Positions 1 through 7,451 of a stretch of DNA of 23,478 nucleotides are shown here, piece by piece (the stretch's first letter is position 1; the number at the start of each line of letters is the position of its first letter). The notes beneath the pieces are model-generated. The model was not told where the DNA came from. It did not search any database and saw only the letters and a program-made list of their open reading frames with translations. This DNA is from a virus: IMG/VR virus record IMGVR_UViG_3300020166_000118, positions 1 through 23,478 of that record; one strand, 5' to 3'. A program made the position numbers and the translations under genes.

Positions 1-12
1 CGATGCGCTCAT
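1..12 (-). CDS. 5' end of next downstream gene (four codons only)
   Basis: An ATG at 12-10 overlaps the nrdB stop as ATGA. A GGGGAG stretch lies about 10 bases upstream inside the nrdB 3' end. Only M-S-A-S is visible before the window ends, so no function can be given. This is a start-site inference from spacing and the overlap style seen elsewhere in the window. Confidence 0.3.
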
Positions 13-986
13 GCCCAAACGTCTCCCCAATCACCAGACAATGCGCCTCGTGCGTAATCTGTGCTGCGATTCTCAAAAAAGTTAGTGTGAGTAGGAGCAT
101 TGATCATTTCTTCAACCCACGGCAGAGGATTCTTCTTCACTTTGAAAATGCCCTTGAGTCCAAGACTAATCAATCTACGATCACAGATGTAACGAATGTA
201 CTTCTTTACTTCTTCAGGTGTTAGATTGTCCATGTCACCCATCGCAAACGCTAGGTCAATAAACTGATCTTCAAGCTCTACCATCTTCTCAGCTATAGCG
301 TAAATCTTGCCCTTGAGATCATCGTTCCACAATTCAAGGTTTTCGTTTATATACTCACGGAACAACTTAATCATGTTCTCGGCATGCAGAGTTTCGTCTA
401 CGATTGACCAAGTAACAATCTGTCCCATGCCTTTCATCTTACCATGGCGTGGGAAGTTCAGTAGCATGATGAATGAAGAGAACAACTGCATGCCTTCAGT
501 GAATGCCGAGAAGGCTGCAATGTTTGTAGCAATAGTAGTCTTGTCTTGTGTCTCTACCGAAAGTTCTTGCAAGTAATCGTGCTTCTCTTTCATTGCCTCA
601 TACTCAAGAAATTCATTGTATGTAGACTCAGGCATGCCTAATGTCTCAATGAGGTGTGAGTATGCGGCAACATGAAGTGCTTCACGAGCAGCGAAACCTA
701 CAAGCATCATTCGTACTTCGGGCTGTGGAAAATTTGGTAGGTAGTTGTTTACATAACCACCTGCAACATCAATATCGCCCTGTGTAAAGAATCGAAAGAT
801 GTTTGTAAGAAATCCTTTCTCAGAATCAGAAAGTTTTGATTTCCAATCCTTAACATCTTCATTCATTGGCACTTCGGTGTGTAACCAATGTGACTGCTCA
901 TGCTTCAACCACGCATCATATGCCCAGGCGTAGTTGAATGGCTTGAAATAACTTCTTTCATCTGTCAATTTTAATTTTGTAGCCAT
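9..986 (-). CDS. nrdB: Ribonucleotide reductase class Ia, small (beta) subunit NrdB
   Basis: This 325-aa protein houses the diiron/tyrosyl radical cofactor that starts ribonucleotide reduction in the NrdA partner, supplying dNTPs for phage DNA. By comparison with the E. coli family pattern, visible ligands are D73, E102 and H105 (in REALH), E164 (FTEGMQ), E198 and H201 (VDETLH). Y109 (AAYSHL) sits where the radical tyrosine is expected, so the cofactor looks intact. The length is a little short of bacterial NrdB (about 375 aa) but normal for phage versions. The ATG follows directly after the TAA of the upstream 222-aa gene, with no gap, so translation is probably coupled. The gene belongs to the primase-thyX-nrdA-nrdB nucleotide-supply block. 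Confidence is high. Confidence 0.97.
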   Translation of the reverse strand: MATKLKLTDERSYFKPFNYAWAYDAWLKHEQSHWLHTEVPMNEDVKDWKSKLSDSEKGFLTNIFRFFTQGDIDVAGGYVNNYLPNFPQPEVRMMLVGFAAREALHVAAYSHLIETLGMPESTYNEFLEYEAMKEKHDYLQELSVETQDKTTIATNIAAFSAFTEGMQLFSSFIMLLNFPRHGKMKGMGQIVTWSIVDETLHAENMIKLFREYINENLELWNDDLKGKIYAIAEKMVELEDQFIDLAFAMGDMDNLTPEEVKKYIRYICDRRLISLGLKGIFKVKKNPLPWVEEMINAPTHTNFFENRSTDYARGALSGDWGDVWA

Positions 987-1655
987 TTATTCTGCTCTTA
1001 TGTTGTCTAATTTTTTAAAAAGTTCATCTCTATACGAATCATCAAACAAATGATATAAAACTATTTGTTTTGTTTGTTTTATATTGCAAATGCCATATTT
1101 TGACATTGGCTGAGTTCTTAGATCGAGTTGCTTGTAGTGTCTTACTTTACATGCTCTGCCGTTAATTATGTCTGTATCATAGTAATAGTTAGGATATCTT
1201 TCAGGATTGGTGATTCGAACAATCTTATCTGCTAATGGAGAATTGTATGTTTCAAGCGTGATTATGCCGCCAAGATATCCTTGTGTCAAGGCAACATCTG
1301 CAATATGTGATCCTAACATATTAGATGTTGTCGTGTTTTTACTTAAACTTTTTTTGTGTGAAGGTATGCTATAAAGTCTAGACTGTACATATATATTGGG
1401 ATCTTCATCAAACGGATAATACCCGTGTCCTGATAGGATCACACCGTTTTCTCTATAGATGTAATATCCTGCCCTGTCATCATATCTCTTATCTTTATAT
1501 AAGCAATATAATAAAGTATTAGGATTATTCTCCCAATTATCAGGTCTTATATTTATAGCTGCCGGTCTTTCATCATGCTTCGCAGCTTCACAAAAATCCA
1601 TCAATTTTTCTATAGGGTATTTACTCGTTACCCTTTCAACAGTTCTTTCTAACAT
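987..1655 (-). CDS. Unknown protein between nrdA and nrdB
   Basis: This 222-aa protein sits inside the nrdA-nrdB operon. It starts at an ATG sharing one base with the nrdA stop (TAATG), preceded by GAGGG, and its TAA directly abuts the nrdB ATG. I do not recognise a family with certainty. The centre (about residues 60-150) alternates hydrophobic strand-like stretches (AGYYIYRENGVILSG) with a helix-like stretch (HIADVALTQGYLGGI), which could fit a GNAT acetyltransferase-like fold, but I see no clear acetyl-CoA loop. The C-terminal part is rich in Tyr, Arg and Lys. The DNA looks more AT-rich than the nrd genes on both sides, so it may be a later insertion. No homing-endonuclease motif (GIY-YIG, LAGLIDADG or HNH) is seen. 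Confidence 0.85.
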   Translation of the reverse strand: MLERTVERVTSKYPIEKLMDFCEAAKHDERPAAINIRPDNWENNPNTLLYCLYKDKRYDDRAGYYIYRENGVILSGHGYYPFDEDPNIYVQSRLYSIPSHKKSLSKNTTTSNMLGSHIADVALTQGYLGGIITLETYNSPLADKIVRITNPERYPNYYYDTDIINGRACKVRHYKQLDLRTQPMSKYGICNIKQTKQIVLYHLFDDSYRDELFKKLDNIRAE

Positions 1656-3457
1656 TATCCCTCACAAGCCAAACAAGTATCATCATTTACGAGTGCTGTC
1701 ATATCAATCTCTTTGATGATTTGGCGTTCAATACGATTAGATACTTTGTCTGCCTTGCCTAGCTTTTCTGAGCGGCAGTAGTAAAGTGTCTTCAAGCCTT
1801 GCTTCCATGCCATGTAGTGAATTGCATGTAGATACTTGATGTTAGAGTCAGGACGGAAGAATGTATTGAGTGACTGTGCTTGGTCAATAAACTGCTGCCT
1901 GTCTGCTGCGTGTTCAATAACCCATCGCTGATCTATTTCCATAGAAGTCTTGAATACATCTTTCTCCCACTCATCTAAGAAGTTTAGATGTTGGACTGAT
2001 CCGTCGTTTGAGATGACTGATGACCAGATTTCGTCTTCTGCCTGTTTTGTTTCGCCAGCTTCAATCTTACTCTGAATGAGTTGTACCAGATACTTATTTT
2101 TGTTGAGAAAAGCTCCAGAAAGAGTGTCTTGCCTGTAAGCATTCGCCCTAAAAGGCTCAATAGAAGGTGAAGTGTTTCCCATAATAATACTACTACTAGC
2201 ATTGGGAGCAATAGCCATAACATGACTAAATCTAAGACCTCGTCCAGCAGCGTCAGGGGCTTCACCTCTGGCAGCCCCCAGTTCTTTGTTTGCGTCATCA
2301 AGTTTTCCTCTAATATGTTTAAACATTCTCAGATTAGTACCTTTAGCCATTGCGCTTTCCCACGGCAGATTCTTCTGCTGCAAGTAAGCGTGAAAGCCTA
2401 ATGCGCCTACACCAATACTTCTTTCACGGCTTGCTGAGAACTTAGCTCGTGCGACTTGATCGGGTGCGTTGTCGATAAAGAATTGTAATACATTGTCTAG
2501 CATCTCTGCAATGTCTTTGAGGAACAAACCGTTCTTGCTCCAAGCATCGTAATGCTCAAGATTTACAGATGACAAACAACATACTGCTGTTCTGTCTTTG
2601 TTTGTAGGCAGAATGATTTCTGAACAAAGATTTGATTGATGTACCTTGAGTCCTAATTCTTTCTGCCACTCAGGTAGATGTCGGTTACTTGTGTCAATGA
2701 AGTGAACATACGGCTCACCTGTTTCCATTCGAAGCTCAAGAATCTTCTGCCACAAATGCTTTGCTGACACAGTATCTCTGATTTCTCCTGAGTGAGGATC
2801 AATAAGATTCCAACCATCGTCAGCATCAGGATCAGTCATTGATCGTTCAACGAGTTCCATGAAACGGTCTGAGATGTTGATGCCGTGATGCAGGTTCAAA
2901 CAGCGAACATTCGGATCACCTGTCGGCTTTCGCATCTCAAGGTACATCATCACATCGGGATGAGAAATGTCAAGATAAGTAGCGTAAGAGCCCCTGCGAG
3001 TGCGTCCCTGGCGATATGCGAGGCACGATGCATCGTAAGTCTTGAGATGAGGCATAACACCAACAGACTTATCATCAGAGGAACGGATGCCAAAACCAAT
3101 GCCAACGCCACCCCCAAGCATAGATAACCAATTTGTTTCAGAAAGATTTTCAACGAGACCCTCTGCTGTATCATCAATAAAGTTTAGAAAGCATGAGATA
3201 GGCATGCCTTTATTTGAGCGACCATAAGAAAGAATAGGGGTCGAATAAGATAACCAGTGCTTACTGCTGTACTCATACAATCGTTGTGCGTGTTCTGGAT
3301 TACTGCCAAAAGTAGCACTCACATGTGCAAATCTTTCTTGAGGAGACTCTTCGTCTTCTCGCATGTACGATTCTTTGAGTCTTGCGAGTCCTAACTTATC
3401 AAACAGACTATCTCTTCCGTAGTCTATCTGTAGACCCATATATTCTTTCTTCGCCAT
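1655..3457 (-). CDS. nrdA: Ribonucleotide reductase class Ia, large (alpha) subunit NrdA, lacking the ATP-cone
   Basis: This 600-aa catalytic subunit reduces ribonucleoside diphosphates with NrdB. Expected residues are visible: C89 (PISCFL) and C293 (AVCCLS) as the redox pair, N276/C278/E280 (SNLCSE) as the active-site triad, Y559-Y560 (TLYYCRS) for radical transfer, and a C-terminal C595-x2-C598 pair for re-reduction. Bacterial NrdA is about 760 aa and begins with an ATP-cone of about 90 aa. Here C89 comes so early that the cone must be missing, so dATP shut-off by that domain is not expected (inference). The start overlaps the thyX stop as TAATG and follows GAGGA. The stop overlaps the next ATG the same way. 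Confidence is very high for function. Confidence 0.97.
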   Translation of the reverse strand: MAKKEYMGLQIDYGRDSLFDKLGLARLKESYMREDEESPQERFAHVSATFGSNPEHAQRLYEYSSKHWLSYSTPILSYGRSNKGMPISCFLNFIDDTAEGLVENLSETNWLSMLGGGVGIGFGIRSSDDKSVGVMPHLKTYDASCLAYRQGRTRRGSYATYLDISHPDVMMYLEMRKPTGDPNVRCLNLHHGINISDRFMELVERSMTDPDADDGWNLIDPHSGEIRDTVSAKHLWQKILELRMETGEPYVHFIDTSNRHLPEWQKELGLKVHQSNLCSEIILPTNKDRTAVCCLSSVNLEHYDAWSKNGLFLKDIAEMLDNVLQFFIDNAPDQVARAKFSASRERSIGVGALGFHAYLQQKNLPWESAMAKGTNLRMFKHIRGKLDDANKELGAARGEAPDAAGRGLRFSHVMAIAPNASSSIIMGNTSPSIEPFRANAYRQDTLSGAFLNKNKYLVQLIQSKIEAGETKQAEDEIWSSVISNDGSVQHLNFLDEWEKDVFKTSMEIDQRWVIEHAADRQQFIDQAQSLNTFFRPDSNIKYLHAIHYMAWKQGLKTLYYCRSEKLGKADKVSNRIERQIIKEIDMTALVNDDTCLACEG

Positions 3458-4113
3458 TATAGTTCCTCTACCGCTTTTGCCACATCAGGGAAGTGTTGGC
3501 TTAACACATCCCAACATTGGTCAGCTATTATCATATGCTCTTTCTGAGTTCCGTTAGACATTCTTAGTTTGCAGTAATGTATCCACGATCTAAGAGTGCC
3601 TGACATGTATAGTGTTGTTTCAGTATTACCTTCTGGCAGTACTGCCCTTGCTTGTTCTTTTGCTATTCCGTTTTCGAGCGCCCATTCATACGCATCATTG
3701 GCTGCGTTGATGACTCGTTTTTGGGCCATGTTCCAATTTTCTGCCAATTCCGTGTCTTCGGTTTCGATGCTGTTTTGACGATTCTTCTCGTCTTGTAGTC
3801 TACATTCCCTCGTCTCGAAGTTTGTTGATTTTGCATATCTCTGTGAAAATTCCTGAAAGCTAAAGCTACGATGCCTTATGATTTGCCTAGAGATGTCACG
3901 AGTAGTGGTAATCTCCAGTGTAACGGAAACCATCTCAAATGGGCTCCAATGTTCATGTTTTATTAGATATCCTAGTAGTTTTGATGCGGTGTTGGGACTA
4001 TTTTGATTGCCAGGGTTACTTACCCTAGCTGTGTATGCAATCAGTTCATTGGCCGTATTGCATCCAGTCATAGCAGATGGATGAGTCATTCCCACTAAAG
4101 CTGCTTTACTCAT
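3457..4113 (-). CDS. thyX: Flavin-dependent thymidylate synthase ThyX
   Basis: ThyX makes dTMP from dUMP using FAD, NADPH and methylene-tetrahydrofolate. The signature RHRxxSxxExSxRY is present as RHRSFSFQEFSQRY (R80-Y93, counted from the chosen start). The protein is 218 aa, usual for the family. The frame is open further up, with ATGs at 4128 and 4119, but the ATG at 4113 has GGAG nine bases upstream and makes the TAATG overlap used repeatedly in this genome, so I choose it. The ATG at 4119 is too close to the GGAG. Lying between primase and nrdA, it belongs to the early nucleotide-metabolism block. Using ThyX rather than a T4-type ThyA (Td) fits phages of small-genome aquatic hosts. Confidence 0.95.
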   Translation of the reverse strand: MSKAALVGMTHPSAMTGCNTANELIAYTARVSNPGNQNSPNTASKLLGYLIKHEHWSPFEMVSVTLEITTTRDISRQIIRHRSFSFQEFSQRYAKSTNFETRECRLQDEKNRQNSIETEDTELAENWNMAQKRVINAANDAYEWALENGIAKEQARAVLPEGNTETTLYMSGTLRSWIHYCKLRMSNGTQKEHMIIADQCWDVLSQHFPDVAKAVEEL

Positions 4114-5135
4114 TAACATTTTCTCCATGCTGTAAATTCAAGTTCTGCTTCAAGTCCTTCATAAGTATTACTATCTATAATATACTTAATGTCTTCTTTT
4201 GTCAACCCAGAAATTATCATATCGTTAATATCTTTCTCTTCAATGTCACTTGGCCATAAGCAAACTTTGTTGCCTGCTTTTATCTGTTTCTGTATGAGAG
4301 CGCAGATTTCTTTGTTTCTAGGCTGATTATCGAATATTACTGTAAAATATGTAAGTCCAATTGAATCAATTTTATGAAACGATGATCCCGCTGCTGCGAT
4401 TGAGTTATCGAGAAACAGACTATCAATGGGGCCTTCTACAATATAAACTTCCTTAGTCTTATCTATAACATCTAGACCAAAGATTGTAGGTACATCTTCC
4501 TTTATTTTAAGATTGATATATCTAAGATTTTCGCCTCGAATACCTCTCAATGCCATACCAGAAATTTGTCCACTCTCTTCAATGAACGGCAGAGAAATTC
4601 TGGGCTGTTTTATATTTAGTGCTTTTGAGTATTTAGAATTTAGCTGAGACAGATTACGAATATCATCAACATAATACAGTCGATGAAACTGGCTTTCGGG
4701 TATCATTCGTTTTTTGACATACTGAACTGCCTCATGATCAGACGGCAGAGTGTCCATTCTGTCCATAAGTCCGTCAATGATACTAAGTGGCTTGTCAAAT
4801 TGAGGCTTGAAGTCAAACGCAAAATCTATGTTTTCTTTTTTCTTGACTACTGGTTCGTCTTTCTTGACAAACTTTTCTAGTACATATTCTTTATATAATA
4901 GGGGATCAAGTGTCTCTAAGAATTTGCCAATAGTTGTGCCATAATCACAATTGTGGCAGCGATAAAACATGTTAGCTTCTTTCTTATAGAAGTAGCCACG
5001 AGCTTTATTTTGTTTGCCCGAAGAGTCTCCACAGATAATACACCGACAATTGAATAGGTAATCGTCTTTGCGTTTGAACAAAGGAAGCCGATTAGATATC
5101 ATGTTGATGTATTTGAGATCAATATAAAGAGACAT
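4113..5135 (-). CDS. DNA primase, T4 gp61-like
   Basis: This 340-aa primase makes RNA primers for lagging-strand synthesis with the gp41-like helicase encoded at 20444-21835. The N-terminal zinc-binding part has C32-x2-C35 and C60-x2-C63 (CRCIICG and YRCHNC). The TOPRIM catalytic domain is visible as YIVEGPID (E234, D238), IFDNQ (D269) and KDINDMI (301-307). The order and size match phage primases of the gp61 group. The ATG abuts a run of eight T residues that ends a hairpin. The only SD-like bases are AGG, eight bases upstream, within the hairpin's 3' arm. A consensus sigma70 promoter lies just upstream, so this is an early transcription unit with thyX and the nrd genes. The stop overlaps thyX as TAATG. 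Confidence 0.92.
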   Translation of the reverse strand: MSLYIDLKYINMISNRLPLFKRKDDYLFNCRCIICGDSSGKQNKARGYFYKKEANMFYRCHNCDYGTTIGKFLETLDPLLYKEYVLEKFVKKDEPVVKKKENIDFAFDFKPQFDKPLSIIDGLMDRMDTLPSDHEAVQYVKKRMIPESQFHRLYYVDDIRNLSQLNSKYSKALNIKQPRISLPFIEESGQISGMALRGIRGENLRYINLKIKEDVPTIFGLDVIDKTKEVYIVEGPIDSLFLDNSIAAAGSSFHKIDSIGLTYFTVIFDNQPRNKEICALIQKQIKAGNKVCLWPSDIEEKDINDMIISGLTKEDIKYIIDSNTYEGLEAELEFTAWRKC

Positions 5136-5165
5136 AAAAAAAACCTATATGTTTAGTATAGGTTT
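5136..5165 (-). terminator. Intrinsic-terminator-like hairpin abutting the primase start
   Basis: On the minus strand AAACCTATA (5165-5157), a 7-base loop and TATAGGTTT (5149-5141) form a 9-bp stem. The T-run 5143-5136 follows and runs straight into the primase ATG. It would end read-through from the coiled-coil gene upstream. The 3' arm also contains the only SD-like AGG for primase. Confidence 0.7.
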
Positions 5166-5194
5166 ATTATAGTACATTAGTGATGTGTTGTCAA
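5166..5194 (-). promoter_or_regulatory. Consensus sigma70 promoter for primase-thyX-nrd
   Basis: TTGACA at 5194-5189 and TATAAT at 5171-5166 on the minus strand have exactly 17 bases between them. The start point would fall near 5159, inside the 5' arm of the adjoining hairpin. Confidence 0.85.
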
Positions 5195-5197
5195 GTA

Positions 5198-5674
5198 CTA
5201 TTGCAATAGAAATGACCCGAGATTCACGCCGTTTCCTAGAATGACTCCACCGGCAATTACTATACCGAGTAGAATCCAGCGCCATCTTTCTAGTGCTGTG
5301 AGTCTGTCTTCTAATTTTGACTGCTTGTCGCCGAGGTGCAATTTTAGGTCTTTGATGGCCTCTAATACTTTATCGATTTCGTTTGACATTTTCTGTTCTA
5401 TCTCTCTCGTATTCGTAGTGAGTCTGGAATGGAGGTCTTTAACTTCATCGTCAAACTTATCTTCTGCCTGTTCCATTTCCTTTTTCAGCTCATCAAAATG
5501 AATTTCGCCGTCTTTCAGGCGTTGTTCATGTACTGCTAGTATCTGCCCGATGTTGTTTGATACATCAGTTATTTTGTCTAGAGCGGTTTCTAATTTTGAA
5601 AACAGTTGACCTATCTGATTCACATCATTTTTAACTAATGCCACTTCTGTTTCTAGAGTTTTAACTGTCGCCAT
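5198..5674 (-). CDS. Coiled-coil, C-terminally membrane-anchored protein (XhlA-like layout)
   Basis: This 158-aa protein has a long, highly charged heptad-like helix over about residues 5-130, then one membrane segment at about 133-149 (WILLGIVIAGGVILG) and a short tail. This layout resembles XhlA-type phage proteins that work with holins, and also other tail-anchored phage coiled coils. No sequence motif decides the role. The start lies 14 bases inside the end of the upstream 176-aa gene. It is the last gene of the late unit and is followed by the terminator-like hairpin at 5136-5165. A membrane or lysis-accessory role is an inference. The alternative is a structural or superinfection-related membrane protein. 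Confidence 0.85.
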   Translation of the reverse strand: MATVKTLETEVALVKNDVNQIGQLFSKLETALDKITDVSNNIGQILAVHEQRLKDGEIHFDELKKEMEQAEDKFDDEVKDLHSRLTTNTREIEQKMSNEIDKVLEAIKDLKLHLGDKQSKLEDRLTALERWRWILLGIVIAGGVILGNGVNLGSFLLQ

Positions 5675-6191
5675 TTTTCTTCTTCTTTTTTCTGCGTATC
5701 ATTGGCATCATTACAGGATCACGACCAGGTTCACCCTTTGGCCCAATTCCTATTCCGTCAATCCCACCGGCACCTGCTGCATTGGCTGCCACTTCTTCAT
5801 CCAAAAAGGATTTGAATGACATGGTGTTATGCTCTAAAAGTTTTGATTCTGCGATTACTTTCTCATCCGTCTCGTAGATAGTGAGTAGAATATCAAGCTC
5901 GGAATCAGTGTAATCTTTTACTTTCTCTTCTCTTAGTATACTAATTGCTGCTGCAAGTGTCAAGAGTCTTTTAGAATTTCTGTCAGGTGATTTTATCAAA
6001 GCAGCTTGTACTTTAAATACAAACCGTTGAAGCATTGAGTATGCGTCTTTTTCTGTGGACGTCTCAGGTTTCTTGATTCGCTTGCCGTTAGCATCAATAA
6101 TACCAAGTTCATACGCCTTAGATTTCTCGACAGGTGTGGTTAACATCTTGAGAATTCTGAGTGTTATATATCCATCTGCCAATCTAGACAT
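5661..6191 (-). CDS. Conserved T4-like phage protein of unknown function with internal FLDEE motif
   Basis: This 176-aa protein has an N-terminal helical domain (about 1-120) of a type I associate with T4-like aquatic phages (LADGYITLRILKMLTTP, then KPETSTEKDAY and RFVFK). A short motif, SFKSFLDEE (125-133), follows, then a Gly/Ala linker, a collagen-like GPKGEPGRD (150-158) and a basic tail (RRKKKKK). SFKSFLDEE resembles the N-termini of the proteins at 10968 and 8804, and could be a prohead-protease or capsid-targeting site (inference). The start overlaps the upstream stop as TAATG, with AGGG upstream. A virion-associated role is plausible from its position after structural genes. Function is unknown. 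Confidence 0.88.
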   Translation of the reverse strand: MSRLADGYITLRILKMLTTPVEKSKAYELGIIDANGKRIKKPETSTEKDAYSMLQRFVFKVQAALIKSPDRNSKRLLTLAAAISILREEKVKDYTDSELDILLTIYETDEKVIAESKLLEHNTMSFKSFLDEEVAANAAGAGGIDGIGIGPKGEPGRDPVMMPMIRRKKKKKNGDS

Positions 6192-6568
6192 TAAAGAGCC
6201 CTTAGTACTTTTATCAACTCGTCATTGAGAGGTATATCTGTTTCTTTTATGCCAGGTGAAACTACAGTTTCTAATGGCATTCTGTGTAAATACACTAAAT
6301 ATGTTTTTAATTCTGGCCAAAGTTGTTTTTCCAGTTTATAAAACAACATATCAGTCGTAGCTTCACCAAATACATTGTATAGAATTACCAGATGATTCAA
6401 CACAAGTCTTTCACTACTTTCGCCTGTGCTTTTATATCGATTCAAAAGACGCTTGACGTATTTAAATTTTTTCAAATCGTCTTCTAAATCTTTCATTCCC
6501 ATTGAACCGGGAGTGTAATAATTTTTCACAGCATACACCAAAAAATTATCTTCATTCAATTCTACCAT
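6191..6568 (-). CDS. Conserved small helical phage protein, function unknown
   Basis: This 125-aa protein is mostly predicted helix, with a basic segment (KKFKYVKRLLNRYK, about 33-46), then NHLVILYNVFG and a Trp-containing part (LWPELKTYLVYL). I recall similar small proteins next to structural genes in marine T4-like phages but cannot give a function. It lies in the late block after the two beta-rich structural proteins, nine bases downstream of the 146-aa gene. Its stop overlaps the next ATG as TAATG. No enzyme motif or membrane segment is seen. Confidence 0.87.
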   Translation of the reverse strand: MVELNEDNFLVYAVKNYYTPGSMGMKDLEDDLKKFKYVKRLLNRYKSTGESSERLVLNHLVILYNVFGEATTDMLFYKLEKQLWPELKTYLVYLHRMPLETVVSPGIKETDIPLNDELIKVLRAL

Positions 6569-6577
6569 TATTTAATC

Positions 6578-7018
6578 CTATCCTACTGTAGCGGTACCTC
6601 CAATGAAATACCATTTGCTATTAGTATATAGCAGGGTTGCAGTCTCGCCGACCGCATCAAAAGATATGTCGTTAGCGATAGTAGAATCTTGTAGTGTTAC
6701 TGTGTGACCACCTGTATTGGCTGTCATGATAACAATTTTAATCTGACCATCAACACCCGCAGCCAAAGTACAGTTACCGCTAGTTGAAAAATTCGACAGA
6801 TATGTAATGTTAGTTGTTAATATTATTGCGCCCGGTGCAGTTTGCGTATTAGTATCAGTAATAGCAATCGTATCGCTGAAACTAACAGGCGTGGCAACAT
6901 TAGCAAACAAAGTAGCGACAGTCGTTTTCTTACTGTCACTACCTCTTACTGTATATAGTATATCAGTTGCAGCGGCCGTAGTGACCGCTGTGAGTTCTGA
7001 TAGTTTCGCATCTGCCAT
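6578..7018 (-). CDS. Small beta-rich virion structural protein
   Basis: This 146-aa protein is rich in Thr, Ala, Val, Ile and Gly. Its N-terminus (ADAKLSELTAV, ATDILYTVRGSDSKKTT) is typical of marine phage tail or decoration proteins. The body alternates short beta strands (AIILTTNITYL, QIKIVIMTANTGGHTVTLQ, ATLLYTNSKWYFIGG), as in fibre or decoration domains. The start is supported by GGGAG eight bases upstream of the ATG. A late-promoter-like TAATAAATA (7051-7043) overlaps the upstream stop but deviates from TATAAATA. The assignment as structural comes from composition and context. The exact place in the virion is unknown. Confidence 0.87.
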   Translation of the reverse strand: MADAKLSELTAVTTAAATDILYTVRGSDSKKTTVATLFANVATPVSFSDTIAITDTNTQTAPGAIILTTNITYLSNFSTSGNCTLAAGVDGQIKIVIMTANTGGHTVTLQDSTIANDISFDAVGETATLLYTNSKWYFIGGTATVG

Positions 7019-7049
7019 ATTAAATACTCCCTAAAATAAAAAGTATTTA

Positions 7050-7451
7050 TTAAGCGTCTGGGAATTCAGTATCATCATCGTCTGCTGTAGCGACAACTGT
7101 ACCAGTACCTGCACCAACGCCTGTAGCGGTGAATACTGTGCCTGGATTTGAATCTGCTGCACCAACTAATGTGAAGTCTGTGTCACCTGTAGTAAGAATC
7201 TTATACTCTGTGCCGATAACAAGTGCGCCACCAGCTAAACCAACTGCTGCTTCATATACAGCATCAGTAGCTGCTGCGCCCATTGCTACGAGAGTTTCGT
7301 ATTTCTTTCTAGCACCAACAACAGTACGGCGAACCCAACCTGGTTGAGTAATGCCCGGAGTTGCTGCTACTTCTGCTTCGTCTACCATAAAGATTTCTGA
7401 GGCGGGTACACCAGTAATTACTGGCTTAACTGATTTTGACCATGCGGACAT
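7050..7451 (-). CDS. Small virion structural protein, tail/fibre-repeat type
   Basis: This 133-aa protein has an N-terminal part (1-60, basic around RRTVVGARKKYE), then a segment with the repeat-like unit GTEYKILTTGDTDFTLVG and FTATGVGAGTGTV, which recurs in fibre and tail proteins of aquatic phages. It ends in an acidic tail (ADDDDTEFPDA). The start shares one base with the upstream stop (TAATG) and has GGAG seven bases upstream. It is read with its neighbours as part of the late structural block. A role as a small tail, fibre or decoration protein is an inference from composition. Confidence 0.87.
   Translation of the reverse strand: MSAWSKSVKPVITGVPASEIFMVDEAEVAATPGITQPGWVRRTVVGARKKYETLVAMGAAATDAVYEAAVGLAGGALVIGTEYKILTTGDTDFTLVGAADSNPGTVFTATGVGAGTGTVVATADDDDTEFPDA

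Noticed and set aside
1550-1557. TATAAATA on the minus strand inside the unknown gene between nrdA and nrdB
   Set aside because: Far from any start codon (over 500 bases before nrdB) and in AT-rich sequence, so chance is likely.
1984-2301. Second minus-strand frame inside nrdA
   Set aside because: Leu-rich out-of-frame reading of nrdA with no SD or overlap signal.
7043-7051. TAATAAATA before the 146-aa structural gene, as a late promoter
   Set aside because: Deviates from TATAAATA and overlaps the previous stop codon, so kept only as a remark in the gene entry.
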